Translations under genes and position numbers: made by a program
NCBI GenBank assembly: GCA_036337765.1
Contig: JAYZDP010000139.1
Span: 17,089-81,088 of the forward strand
From: JAYZDP01 sp036337765
Lineage (GTDB): Bacteria; Acidobacteriota; Thermoanaerobaculia; Multivoradales; Multivoraceae
Direction: 5' to 3'
DNA: 64,000 bases
Part shown: piece by piece, positions 25,857 through 33,742 of the stretch
How positions within the stretch are numbered: the first letter of the stretch is position 1
How the letters are laid out: each line of letters opens with the position of its first letter
The notes under the pieces: model-generated
Database searches by the model: none
What the model saw: only the letters and a program-made list of their open reading frames with translations
Told to the model about the DNA's origin: nothing

Positions 25857-26357
25857 ATGCAACCCTTCGCCCTCCTTCTAGTCGGAATGCTGACCCCCGC
25901 GACCGCTATGGCGGGCGACAGCACTTGCACCGACTGCCACCGGTCGAACCCCGACCTGCCCTCCCACCCCCACATCGAGGACTGGCAAGCGTCCGTGCAC
26001 GGGCACAACGAGGTCGGATGCGAACAGTGCCACGGCGGCGACGCGACAACCTTCCGCAAGTTCCTCGCCCACCGCGGCATGCTGCGGCCCGTCGATCCTC
26101 AGGGCCATCTGCAGGCGACTAACCTTCCAGCGACCTGCGGCAAGTGTCACGCGGCCGCTTACAGGGCGTTCTCGACCAGCACCCACGGCGAGCTGGTCTC
26201 CGAGGGCGACAACCAGGTGCCGACCTGCACCAGCTGCCACGGCCCCTTGGCACTACAGGGCCTGGGGCCGAACGGACTGCAGGTGGCGAGTGCGCAAGGT
26301 GCGCGACCCGGCACGGCGCCACGACCTCGAGGCGGCGGTTCACGCCGCAACCGGTAG
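25857..26357 (+). CDS. Exported multiheme cytochrome c, probably frameshifted
   Basis: A signal peptide (about 1-19, 'TAMAGD') is followed by four c-type heme motifs: CTDCH, CEQCH, CGKCH and CTSCH. This pattern suits a tetraheme or pentaheme periplasmic electron-transfer protein. After 'GPNGLQ' the frame becomes an Arg/Gly-rich tail unlike the rest. In the two other frames the sequence continues sensibly: 'GECARC' at about 26285-26302, a decayed fifth heme motif lacking its His, then 'DPARRHDLEAAVHAATGSLAEAIENG' to a stop at 26472. Two closely spaced single-base losses near 26283 and 26303 would explain this. I give the uninterrupted frame, but the original gene probably ran to 26472. Confidence 0.62.
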   Translation: MQPFALLLVGMLTPATAMAGDSTCTDCHRSNPDLPSHPHIEDWQASVHGHNEVGCEQCHGGDATTFRKFLAHRGMLRPVDPQGHLQATNLPATCGKCHAAAYRAFSTSTHGELVSEGDNQVPTCTSCHGPLALQGLGPNGLQVASAQGARPGTAPRPRGGGSRRNR

Positions 26358-26510
26358 CCTTGCCGAGGCCATCGAGAACGGCCACGCAATGGATCTGACC
26401 GGAATGCTCGAAGAGAGCCGCGCCGCACAGACCGAGATCGACGAACTCCTGGCAGCCATCCCCAACCGTTGAGCCCACTTCCGGCGTAGCCAACGCCGCC
26501 AAGAGCCTAC

Positions 26511-28022
26511 ATGCGTCTCACTGGAGTCTTTCTCTACTTCGGCATTCTCGTGGTGATCGGCATCGTCGCGTCGCGGCGAGTGCACGATGTGCGCGACTAC
26601 TTCGCGGCAGGCAAGAAGTTGGGCTACTGGGTCGCGGCCTTCTCGGCGCGCGCGACCGGCGAGTCAGCCTGGCTGCTGCTGGGGCTGACCGGCATGGGGG
26701 CGGCGGTCGGCGTGCAGGCATTCTGGGTCGTCCTGGGCGAGGTCATCGGTGTCGGTGGTGCTTGGCTCTTCATGTGCCGACGATTCAAGAATCTCACCGA
26801 TCGCTACGACTCGATCACGGTTCCCGACTACCTCGAGAGCCGCTTTCGCGATGACTCTCACCGCCTCCGCCTCGCCTCCGCGACATGTCTGGTGGTTTTC
26901 GTCACTATCTACGTCAGCGCCCAGATCGACGCGACCGGAACCGCCTTCGAGAGCTTCCTCGGTTGGAACTACTACGTCGGGGCGCTGCTGGGTTTCGCCG
27001 TGGTGCTGGCCTACATCCTCGCAGGAGGCTTTCTGGCGGTGGCCTGGTCGGACCTCTTCCAGGGCACCCTCATGGTGCTGGGCCTGGTTGCACTCCCGCT
27101 GATCGCCCTGGCGACGATCGGTCCGTCCGAAGTGGCTCACAACCTGGGCGAGATCGACCCGAATCTGCTGTCGTGGTCGGGCGCCGATGGCTGGAGCGCG
27201 CTGGCGATCGCGAACACTCTGGGCCTCGCCTTGATCGGGCTCGGTTTTCTCGGTTCGCCCCAGGTGTTCGTGCGCTTTCTGGCGATGCGCACCGCAAGAG
27301 ACATCCCGAAGGGAACGATCATCGCGATCGCCTGGACGCTACTCGCCGATAGTGGCGCCGTATGCATCGGCCTCATGGGCCGGGCGCTTCTCACCCGCTC
27401 GGGAGCAGACGTCACGGAGATCCTCGGCCCGAGCGGCCAGGAGGTGCTGCCGCTCCTGGTCGAGTCGGTGCTGCCGACGTTTCTGGTCGGCGTCTACATC
27501 GCCATCGTGCTGGCGGCGACCATGTCGACCGTCGACTCGCTCTTGATTCTGGCGTCTAGCGCCGCGGTCCGCGACTACGTGCAGAAGGTGCGTCGACCCG
27601 ATCTCTCAGATGCGTCTCTGGTCCCCGCCAGCCGACGAACGACCCTGGTCATCGCCACCTTCGCCCTGGCGGTGGCCATGACTGTGGCCGTCACGAGCCC
27701 GAACCGAACGATCTTCTGGTTCGTCATCTTTGGCTGGTCGGGCATCGCAGCGACCTTCTGCCCGGTCATGATTCTGTCGTTGTACTGGTCGCGTTTGACG
27801 GTACGCGGGGCACTCGCCGGCATGTTCACCGGCTTTCTGGGCGTTCCGATCTTCAAGTTCGCAGCACCCCTTCTTCCCGGAGTCGGGCACCTGTTCGTCG
27901 GCCTGGCAGAGCTCGGTCCCGCCTTCGCCGTTTCCGGATTGATCGCGATCCTCACGAGCCTGGGCGACCGGCGTGGTCAGCAAAGGCTCCACGGGGTGGC
28001 CGAAGAGATCGCCAGCGCGTAA
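26511..28022 (+). CDS. Sodium:solute symporter (SSS family, PutP-like)
   Basis: A 503-residue polytopic inner-membrane protein with about thirteen hydrophobic segments. 'DYFAAGKKLGYWVAAFSARATGESAWLLLGLTGMGAAVG' is the opening of SSS transporters, and 'SITVPDYLESRF', 'GGFLAVAWSDLFQGTLMVLGLVALP', 'GSPQVFVRFLAMRTARD' and 'ATMSTVDSLLILASSAAVRDYV' follow. The last contains the Ser-Thr pair of the second sodium site. It is close to proline permease PutP, so an amino acid, probably proline or a similar solute, is a reasonable substrate. It follows the damaged cytochrome gene by 38 bp. Confidence 0.93.
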   Translation: MRLTGVFLYFGILVVIGIVASRRVHDVRDYFAAGKKLGYWVAAFSARATGESAWLLLGLTGMGAAVGVQAFWVVLGEVIGVGGAWLFMCRRFKNLTDRYDSITVPDYLESRFRDDSHRLRLASATCLVVFVTIYVSAQIDATGTAFESFLGWNYYVGALLGFAVVLAYILAGGFLAVAWSDLFQGTLMVLGLVALPLIALATIGPSEVAHNLGEIDPNLLSWSGADGWSALAIANTLGLALIGLGFLGSPQVFVRFLAMRTARDIPKGTIIAIAWTLLADSGAVCIGLMGRALLTRSGADVTEILGPSGQEVLPLLVESVLPTFLVGVYIAIVLAATMSTVDSLLILASSAAVRDYVQKVRRPDLSDASLVPASRRTTLVIATFALAVAMTVAVTSPNRTIFWFVIFGWSGIAATFCPVMILSLYWSRLTVRGALAGMFTGFLGVPIFKFAAPLLPGVGHLFVGLAELGPAFAVSGLIAILTSLGDRRGQQRLHGVAEEIASA

Positions 28023-28041
28023 TGCCCGCCCGTTGGGGCGC

Positions 28042-28047
28042 TATACT
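28042..28047 (+). promoter_or_regulatory. Possible -10 element for the tRNA/tilS transcript
   Basis: TATACT sits 42 bp before the tRNA gene, and GC-rich sequence flanks it. A small hairpin (CGAGG, loop AGGAAAA, CCTCG) lies between it and the tRNA. No convincing -35 hexamer is seen. Confidence 0.35.
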
Positions 28048-28089
28048 CCCCAGCCGTCGAGGAGGAAAACCTCGCCTCAACGGTCACTT

Positions 28090-28165
28090 GGCGGTGTAGC
28101 TCAGTCGGTAGAGCAAGCGGCTCATATCCGCTGCGTCAGGGGTTCGAGTCCCTTCACCGCCACCA
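28090..28165 (+). tRNA. tRNA with CAU anticodon (elongator Met or Ile2)
   Basis: A complete cloverleaf can be folded by eye. The 7-bp acceptor stem GGCGGTG/CACCGCC is perfect. The D stem is GCTC/GAGC with loop AGTCGGTA. The anticodon stem AGCGG/CCGCT carries loop CTCATAT (anticodon CAT), the variable loop is GCGTC, and the T arm is AGGGG-TTCGAGT-CCCTT. The discriminator is A and a CCA end is encoded. It is not an initiator tRNA, since the first acceptor pair is G-C and paired. It abuts tilS, the enzyme that makes lysidine at C34 of tRNA-Ile(CAU), so Ile2 identity is attractive, but elongator Met is equally possible from sequence alone. The last A is also the first base of the tilS ATG. Confidence 0.93.
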
Positions 28166-29196
28166 TGAACCTTCTGCCGCACATCGAGCGATTTCTCGTC
28201 GATGACGCGGGCATCGAGCCGGGAGACGGCGTCGTGGTCGCGTTTTCGGGTGGGGGCGATTCGACGATCCTCCTCTGGAGCTTGGCGCAGCTCGCCGAGA
28301 GGCTGCGACTCCGCCTGGTCGCCGCGCATCTCGACCACAACAGCGATCCCGACTCGTCCGACCGCTGTGAGAAGGCCGCGGGAGTCGCGGCGGAGATCGG
28401 CGTCGCGTTCGAGAGCGGCCTCGCCGCGGGCCAGATCGACCCGCAACGCAACGGTCTCGAGGCCAGTCTCCGGCGGCTGCGCTATCGCTTTCTGTCCGAC
28501 GCGCGCCACCGGCACGGCTCGCGATTCGTCGCCACCGCTCACCATCGCGACGATCAGGCGGAGACCGTGCTCCTACGGATGCAGTTCGGCTCGGGTCCCC
28601 TGGGCCTTGCCGGCATCCGCGACCGCGATGGCCAGACCCTGCGGCCGCTCCTACCCTTCACCCGCCTCGAGCTCATGCAGGCAGCGCGAGAGGTCGGCCT
28701 CACCTGGGTCGAGGACCCGACGAACCGCGACCTCACCCGGCCGCGCAACCGGCTGCGCCATGCGACTCTGCCGGCCCTCGAACTAGGCGTGGCGGATCTC
28801 AGACCACGCCTCGACCGGCTGGCGACGCAGGCTGGGCGGGCGCGCGAGGCCACCCGCGACAGGCTGCACACGGCGCTGCGGCCGATCGTAGTGCGAGACG
28901 GGGCAAGTGTAGTGCTCTCGACCCTCGCCGGTCTACCAGACGCCCTTCTGGGGCCGGCCATGGCCCTGCTTCAGGACCTCGCTGGGGCAGAATATCCGCC
29001 GCCGGCGAAGGCAGTGGAAGAACTCCGGCGCCAGATCGGCGCCGGGCACGGAATTGGCTGCGACTGCGGAGCGTTCTGGCGTTGGGAGGGGTGCGAAGGC
29101 CGCATCCACATTGGTCGTCGCAGAACGAATGCCCCGGTTTTCCCGTATACTTTAAAGCTATCCGGAGGTCGCGCACATGCTTCCTCAGCCGGGTAA
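28165..29196 (+). CDS. tilS: tRNA(Ile)-lysidine synthase
   Basis: A 343-residue N-type ATP pyrophosphatase. The PP-loop SGGGDS is at residues 28-33. 'LVAAHLDHNSD', 'SLRRLRYRFL', 'ATAHHRDDQAETVLLRMQFGSGPLGLAGI' and 'VEDPTNRDLTRPRNRLRH' are diagnostic of TilS. It ligates lysine to C34 of tRNA-Ile(CAU) so that it reads AUA and is charged with Ile. The ATG at 28165 gives the normal distance to the PP-loop, yet the 5' neighbour is the tRNA 3' end, leaving no Shine-Dalgarno. After tRNA 3' processing the mRNA would be leaderless or lack the start's A. The C-terminal domain is short compared with E. coli TilS. Confidence 0.93.
   Translation: MNLLPHIERFLVDDAGIEPGDGVVVAFSGGGDSTILLWSLAQLAERLRLRLVAAHLDHNSDPDSSDRCEKAAGVAAEIGVAFESGLAAGQIDPQRNGLEASLRRLRYRFLSDARHRHGSRFVATAHHRDDQAETVLLRMQFGSGPLGLAGIRDRDGQTLRPLLPFTRLELMQAAREVGLTWVEDPTNRDLTRPRNRLRHATLPALELGVADLRPRLDRLATQAGRAREATRDRLHTALRPIVVRDGASVVLSTLAGLPDALLGPAMALLQDLAGAEYPPPAKAVEELRRQIGAGHGIGCDCGAFWRWEGCEGRIHIGRRRTNAPVFPYTLKLSGGRAHASSAG
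29146..29151 (+). promoter_or_regulatory. Possible -10 element for ftsH
   Basis: TATACT followed by an AT-rich TTAAAG stretch stands out in GC-rich sequence inside the 3' end of tilS. It is 142 bp before the ftsH start. No clear -35 hexamer is visible. Confidence 0.3.
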
Positions 29197-29292
29197 GGAG
29201 CAGTGTAGGGGAGGATTCTCCAAGCACCCGTACTCATGTACCGGTGAAATCGACGCCCGATCTTTTCTGCACGGAGCCGAAAGGTCTCTAGT

Positions 29293-31284
29293 TTGAGTTC
29301 AACCATCAAAACGCTTCTTCTCTGGGCCGTCATCTTCGTGGTGGTCATCCTGCTCTGGAACACGTTCCAGACCGGGAAAGCGGCTCCCGAGGAACTCACC
29401 TACACGGACTTCGTCGCTGAGCTCGACGACGGCAACATCGAGACCATCACCATTCAGGGCGCGCAGATCACGGGCAAGCTCACACCGTCCGGCCGCTTCC
29501 CCGATGGCGGTGACTTCGTGACCCAGGCCCGTGTCACCGACGGCCTGGTCGAGAAACTCGAGGCGCACGACGTGATCGTCACCTTCGAGAAGCCGCGCGA
29601 GTCGACGCTCGTGACCATGCTGATCAGCTGGGCGCCGATCCTGGTTCTCGTCGGTCTGTGGATTTTCTTCATGCGCCAGATGCAGACCGGCGGCAACCGG
29701 GCGCTGTCGTTTGGCAAGTCGAAGGCGAAGCTCCTGAGCTCGACCGGCAAGAAGGTGACCTTCAAGGACGTCGCCGGGATCGAAGAGGCGAAAGACGAGC
29801 TGCTCGAGATCGTCGAGTTCCTCAAAGATCCGCAGAAGTTCCAGAAGCTGGGCGGCAAGATCCCGAAAGGTGTCCTGCTCATGGGCCCGCCGGGAACCGG
29901 TAAGACGCTCCTGGCGCGGGCGATCTCGGGCGAGGCCAACGTTCCCTTCTTCTCGATCTCGGGCTCCGACTTCGTCGAGATGTTCGTCGGAGTTGGCGCG
30001 AGTCGGGTGCGCGATCTCTTCGAGCAGGGCAAGAAAAACGCTCCCTGCATCATCTTCATCGATGAGATCGACGCCGTCGGCCGCCACCGTGGTGCTGGCC
30101 TCGGCGGTGGCCACGATGAGCGCGAGCAGACCCTGAACCAACTGCTCGTCGAAATGGATGGCTTCGAGACAAATGAGGGCGTCATCCTGATCGCCGCGAC
30201 CAACCGGCCCGACGTGCTCGATCCGGCTCTCCTACGGCCCGGCCGCTTCGATCGGCGGGTGGTCGTCGACCGGCCCGACGTACTCGGCCGACTCGGCATC
30301 CTGCGGGTACACACCCGCAACATCCCGCTCAACGAAGACGTCGATCTCGAGATCCTGGCCAGGGGCACGCCCGGCTTCGCCGGCGCCGATCTCGCCAACC
30401 TCGTCAACGAGGGCGCTCTCATCGCTGCCCGCCGCGGCAAGAAGACGGTCGAGATGGAGGACTTCGAGTACTCCAAGGACAAGGTCCTGATGGGCGTCGA
30501 GCGCAAAACGATGATGCTGACGGAGGGCGAGAAGGAGATCACCGCCTACCACGAGGCCGGTCACGCCATCGTCGCCGTTTTCCAGCCCGAGGCCGATCCC
30601 CTGCACAAGGTCACGATCATTCCCCGTGGCCGCGCGCTCGGTCTGACCATGCAGTTGCCGCTGGACGACACCCACACCTACAAGAAGAAGTACGTCCAGG
30701 CGCAGATCGCCATCCTCATGGGCGGTCGCGTAGCCGAAGAGCAGACCCAGGACGACATCACCACTGGCGCCGGCAACGACATCGATCGTGCCACCGAGCT
30801 GGCGCGCCAGATGGTCTGCGACTGGGGTATGTCGAACCTCGGGCCGCTGTCCTACGGAGGTGCCGGCGACGAGCCCGTCTTTCTCGGCCGAGATCTGAAC
30901 TCCCGCAGCGAGTACTCCGACGAGACCGCACGGCGCATCGACAAGGAGATCGAGTCGATCGTCGACACCGGCCATCAGAAGGCCCGCCAGATCCTGACCG
31001 ATCATCACGACGTCCTCGACCGGGTCGCCCAACAGCTCCTAGAGCACGAGGTTCTGGACGGCGACGAGGTCTACGGCATCGTCGAGGAGATGACCGGCAA
31101 GGCGCTGAAGCCGGTTCGTTCCCGCCTCAGCGAAAGACTGCCGGAAGAGGCCGAAGAGGAAGACTCGGCGGCGGCGATGGTGACGGAAGAGGAAAACGAG
31201 GACGGCGGCGCCTACCCCGGCTCACCCGAGCCGGCCCCCGCGCAGTTTTCCTCCCTTCCCCCGCAGGCCCCCGGAAACGACTAG
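29293..31284 (+). CDS. ftsH: ATP-dependent zinc metalloprotease FtsH
   Basis: A 663-residue membrane protease. Two transmembrane segments (about 7-23 and 107-127) flank a small periplasmic domain. The AAA+ domain has Walker A GPPGTGKT at 198-205, Walker B 'IIFIDEIDAVG' and the SRH 'NRPDVLDPALLRPGRFDR'. The zinc site HEAGH is at 420-424. The acidic, Pro-rich tail after about residue 610 is variable in the family. It degrades membrane and regulatory proteins as a hexamer. The start is TTG with AAAGG upstream. It is followed by folP at 15 bp. Confidence 0.97.
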   Translation: MSSTIKTLLLWAVIFVVVILLWNTFQTGKAAPEELTYTDFVAELDDGNIETITIQGAQITGKLTPSGRFPDGGDFVTQARVTDGLVEKLEAHDVIVTFEKPRESTLVTMLISWAPILVLVGLWIFFMRQMQTGGNRALSFGKSKAKLLSSTGKKVTFKDVAGIEEAKDELLEIVEFLKDPQKFQKLGGKIPKGVLLMGPPGTGKTLLARAISGEANVPFFSISGSDFVEMFVGVGASRVRDLFEQGKKNAPCIIFIDEIDAVGRHRGAGLGGGHDEREQTLNQLLVEMDGFETNEGVILIAATNRPDVLDPALLRPGRFDRRVVVDRPDVLGRLGILRVHTRNIPLNEDVDLEILARGTPGFAGADLANLVNEGALIAARRGKKTVEMEDFEYSKDKVLMGVERKTMMLTEGEKEITAYHEAGHAIVAVFQPEADPLHKVTIIPRGRALGLTMQLPLDDTHTYKKKYVQAQIAILMGGRVAEEQTQDDITTGAGNDIDRATELARQMVCDWGMSNLGPLSYGGAGDEPVFLGRDLNSRSEYSDETARRIDKEIESIVDTGHQKARQILTDHHDVLDRVAQQLLEHEVLDGDEVYGIVEEMTGKALKPVRSRLSERLPEEAEEEDSAAAMVTEEENEDGGAYPGSPEPAPAQFSSLPPQAPGND

Positions 31285-31298
31285 ATGTCCCAAACGGG

Positions 31299-32213
31299 AT
31301 GACCTCGAGCCCCCGAGCCGCGGTTGAGGGATCGAGGCGCCGCGGCACGTCGCCGTGGTCGCTACGCCTGCCGGGCGACCGCCGCATCGTTCGCGGGTCG
31401 CTCCCCCCGCTCATGGCGCTCGTCAATCTGACGCCGGCCTCCTTCAGTGACGGCGACCGGTTCACCGGAGCGGAGCCGGCAGTCGCCCCCCGGCGCGACA
31501 AGCTCCGTGACGGAGCCGACATCCTCGACCTGGGAGCCGCGTCGTCGAGGCCAGGCGGCGGCGTGTACGGCGGCGGCGCCGACGAGGTCTCCGTTGACGA
31601 GGAGTGGCACCGTCTGGGTCCTGTTCTCGAAGGCCTGCGCGATCTCACCGACGCCCCGATCTCGGTCGACACCCGCAAGGCCGAGGTCGCTCGACGTGCA
31701 CTCGACGCCGGCGCCGACCTCGTTAACGACGTCTCGTGTCTCGGCGACCCCGACATGGCACCGCTGGTGGCGCAGCGAGACGTCCCGGTAGTGCTCATGC
31801 ACAGCCGCGGCGAGCTCCGGACCATGCAGCGCGGTATCTCCTTTCGAGACGTTGTCTCAGAGGTGACCGCCGAGCTCGCGGCAGCCGTAGAAGGCGCGTC
31901 CGAAGCCGGTATCGCGCGCGATCAAATCGTCGTCGACCCGGGCCTCGGCTTCGGCAAGACCTACGAGCAGAACCTCACGCTTCTCGCACAGCTTCCCAGG
32001 TTGGGCGAGCTCGGCCTGCCAATCCTCGTCGGCGCGAGCCGCAAGAGCTTCCTCGGCAAGCTGGGCGGCGACCCAGCGCCGCAGAGGCTGATCCCGAGCC
32101 TCGCCGCCGCGGCCTGGTCGGCGGCCAAGGGCGCCGACATCGTAAGGGTTCACGACGCCGCCGAGACCTGCGCTCTGCTCCGGGTCTGGAACGCGATCGC
32201 AGGTGCCGAGTGA
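31299..32213 (+). CDS. folP: Dihydropteroate synthase
   Basis: A 304-residue TIM-barrel enzyme. 'MALVNLTPASFSDGDRF' is the first pterin/phosphate loop, 'ADILDLGAASSRPGG' follows, and 'ISVDTRKAEVARRALDAGADLVNDVSCLGD', 'VVLMHSRGELRTMQ', 'DPGLGFGKTYEQNLTLLAQL' and 'LVGASRKSFLGKLGG' complete the signature. It condenses 6-hydroxymethyl-dihydropterin pyrophosphate with p-aminobenzoate in folate synthesis. About 30 residues precede the usual start of homology, so a downstream start is possible. 'NLTPASF' differs mildly from the usual 'N-TPDSF'. Its stop overlaps the cdaA ATG (ATGA). Confidence 0.93.
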   Translation: MTSSPRAAVEGSRRRGTSPWSLRLPGDRRIVRGSLPPLMALVNLTPASFSDGDRFTGAEPAVAPRRDKLRDGADILDLGAASSRPGGGVYGGGADEVSVDEEWHRLGPVLEGLRDLTDAPISVDTRKAEVARRALDAGADLVNDVSCLGDPDMAPLVAQRDVPVVLMHSRGELRTMQRGISFRDVVSEVTAELAAAVEGASEAGIARDQIVVDPGLGFGKTYEQNLTLLAQLPRLGELGLPILVGASRKSFLGKLGGDPAPQRLIPSLAAAAWSAAKGADIVRVHDAAETCALLRVWNAIAGAE

Positions 32214-33007
32214 TGTCGCTGGCCGATTTCCTCGACACCGTCACGGTCCTCGACCTGGTCGACATCCTGGCAGTGACGCTGATCATCTACGCGCTTTTGC
32301 TGCTCATTCAGCGCACCCGGGCGGTGCGCGTGCTACTCGGCATCCTGGTGATTTTGGGCGTCTACTTTCTCGCCCGGGTCCTCAACCTGAAAACGCTTGA
32401 GACCCTGGTAAGCAACGTCATGGTCTTTCTGCCGTTCGCAGCGGTCGTGCTCTTTCGCGACCAGATTCGGAGCGCATTGGCGCAGTTCGGCTCGACCTCA
32501 CTATGGGGGTTGGGCAACCGCGCCAACCCAGAGTCGACCCTGAACGAGATCGTGCTCGCGGCCACGGCGCTGGCGCGGGAACGCACGGGGGCATTGATCG
32601 TAGTCGAGCGCGAGCTCGGCCTGCGCGAGTTCATCGAAGGCGGCCGCGAGCTCGACGCGGCCCTCGTCTGCGACCTGCTGGTGAACATCTTCACTCCCGG
32701 GGCGCCGCTTCACGACGGCGCTGTGATCGTGCGTGACGATCGAATCGCCGCCGCCGCTTGCTTTCTCCCCCTCACCCGTCAGACCGGCCTCCCAACCGAT
32801 CTGGGCACGCGCCACCGAGCTGCAATCGGCATCTCCGACGAGAGCGACGCCTTGGCGGTCGTAGTCTCGGAAGAGACGGGCAGCATCCGCGTGGCGTACC
32901 GTGGAGATCTGACCGCCGGGCTCGACACGGACACCCTCCGCGACACCCTCTTCAAACGACTGATTCACGTGGACGAGAACGATACCGAGGAGGGCGACGG
33001 TGGGTAA
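32213..33007 (+). CDS. cdaA: Membrane diadenylate cyclase CdaA
   Basis: A 264-residue protein with three N-terminal transmembrane helices (about 15-32, 38-55 and 68-82) and a DisA_N catalytic domain. The signature motifs DGA (168-170, in 'LHDGAVIV') and RHR (200-202, in 'GTRHRAAIGISDESDA') are intact. It makes cyclic di-AMP from two ATP, a second messenger for osmolyte, cell-wall and potassium control. It is coupled to folP by a 1-bp stop/start overlap and overlaps cdaR by 8 bp, the classical cdaA-cdaR-glmM arrangement. Confidence 0.95.
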   Translation: MSLADFLDTVTVLDLVDILAVTLIIYALLLLIQRTRAVRVLLGILVILGVYFLARVLNLKTLETLVSNVMVFLPFAAVVLFRDQIRSALAQFGSTSLWGLGNRANPESTLNEIVLAATALARERTGALIVVERELGLREFIEGGRELDAALVCDLLVNIFTPGAPLHDGAVIVRDDRIAAAACFLPLTRQTGLPTDLGTRHRAAIGISDESDALAVVVSEETGSIRVAYRGDLTAGLDTDTLRDTLFKRLIHVDENDTEEGDGG

Positions 33008-33719
33008 CGGCAACTCTGCGGGTCCCCGGCCCGACGGGCACTGGCCACTGCGCTTTCTCAGCGTAGCGATCGCCGTGGTGTTGTGGCTGGTGTACTCGTA
33101 CGCCGACCGCGAACAGTCGCTTCTCGAGCGTGCCTTCAACGAGGTGAACGTCACCTATGAAACGCCCGACGGCTTCATCCTCCTCAATCCGGTGAGCACC
33201 GTCGCGCTGCGGGTCAGCGGTCCGGAGGATGCGATCCAGGGTCTGCAGCCCTTCGATCTAGGCTGCACGCTGACGCTCGTCGCCGAGGCGGGTATTCAGG
33301 AGGTACTGCTCGAGGAGGATTGCGTAAGCCGCCCTGCCAGAGTCTCCGTCACGAGCTTGACCCCGGATCGGTTGTCGCTCGAGATCGACCGGGAGATCGA
33401 AAAGACGCTGACGGTGTACGTCGATCCGGTCGGCGAGCCCGCGGCAGGCGCCCTGGAGGGCGAGCACGGGGTCTTTCCGGCCCAGGTGACCCTGGTCGGT
33501 CCGGCAAGGCTCCTCGAGCGCCGCGACCGCATCGCGGCTACGGTCGACATCGACGGTCGCGCCCGCAGCTTCGACGGCGAGGTCAGCCTCGACCCCGAAG
33601 ACCCGCTGCTCCGCATTCTCGGCTCGTCGACGGCGCGAGTCCAGATCGTGCTCGAGACCCCGCTGCTGCCATCAGAAGCCGTCAACAGTGCCAACGGCGC
33701 TGCGGCCGAGGCGCAGTAG
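33000..33719 (+). CDS. cdaR: YbbR-domain protein CdaR, regulator of CdaA
   Basis: A 239-residue protein with one N-terminal transmembrane helix ('LRFLSVAIAVVLWLVYSYA', about 16-35) and YbbR-like beta domains outside the membrane. 'FILLNPVSTVALRVSGPEDAIQGL', 'LSLEIDREIEKTLTVYV' and 'FPAQVTLVGPARLLERRDRIAATVDID' fit the family. In Firmicutes CdaR binds CdaA and modulates c-di-AMP synthesis. The GTG start lies inside the end of cdaA. The low sequence conservation of this family means the call depends partly on its place between cdaA and glmM. Confidence 0.87.
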   Translation: MGNGNSAGPRPDGHWPLRFLSVAIAVVLWLVYSYADREQSLLERAFNEVNVTYETPDGFILLNPVSTVALRVSGPEDAIQGLQPFDLGCTLTLVAEAGIQEVLLEEDCVSRPARVSVTSLTPDRLSLEIDREIEKTLTVYVDPVGEPAAGALEGEHGVFPAQVTLVGPARLLERRDRIAATVDIDGRARSFDGEVSLDPEDPLLRILGSSTARVQIVLETPLLPSEAVNSANGAAAEAQ

Positions 33720-33742
33720 GCCCAGGCGGCCCACCTTCGACC

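Noticed and set aside
28090..28165. Initiator tRNA-fMet
   Set aside because: Position 1 pairs with 72 as G-C and the three G-C pairs of the initiator anticodon stem are absent, so it is an elongator-type CAU tRNA.
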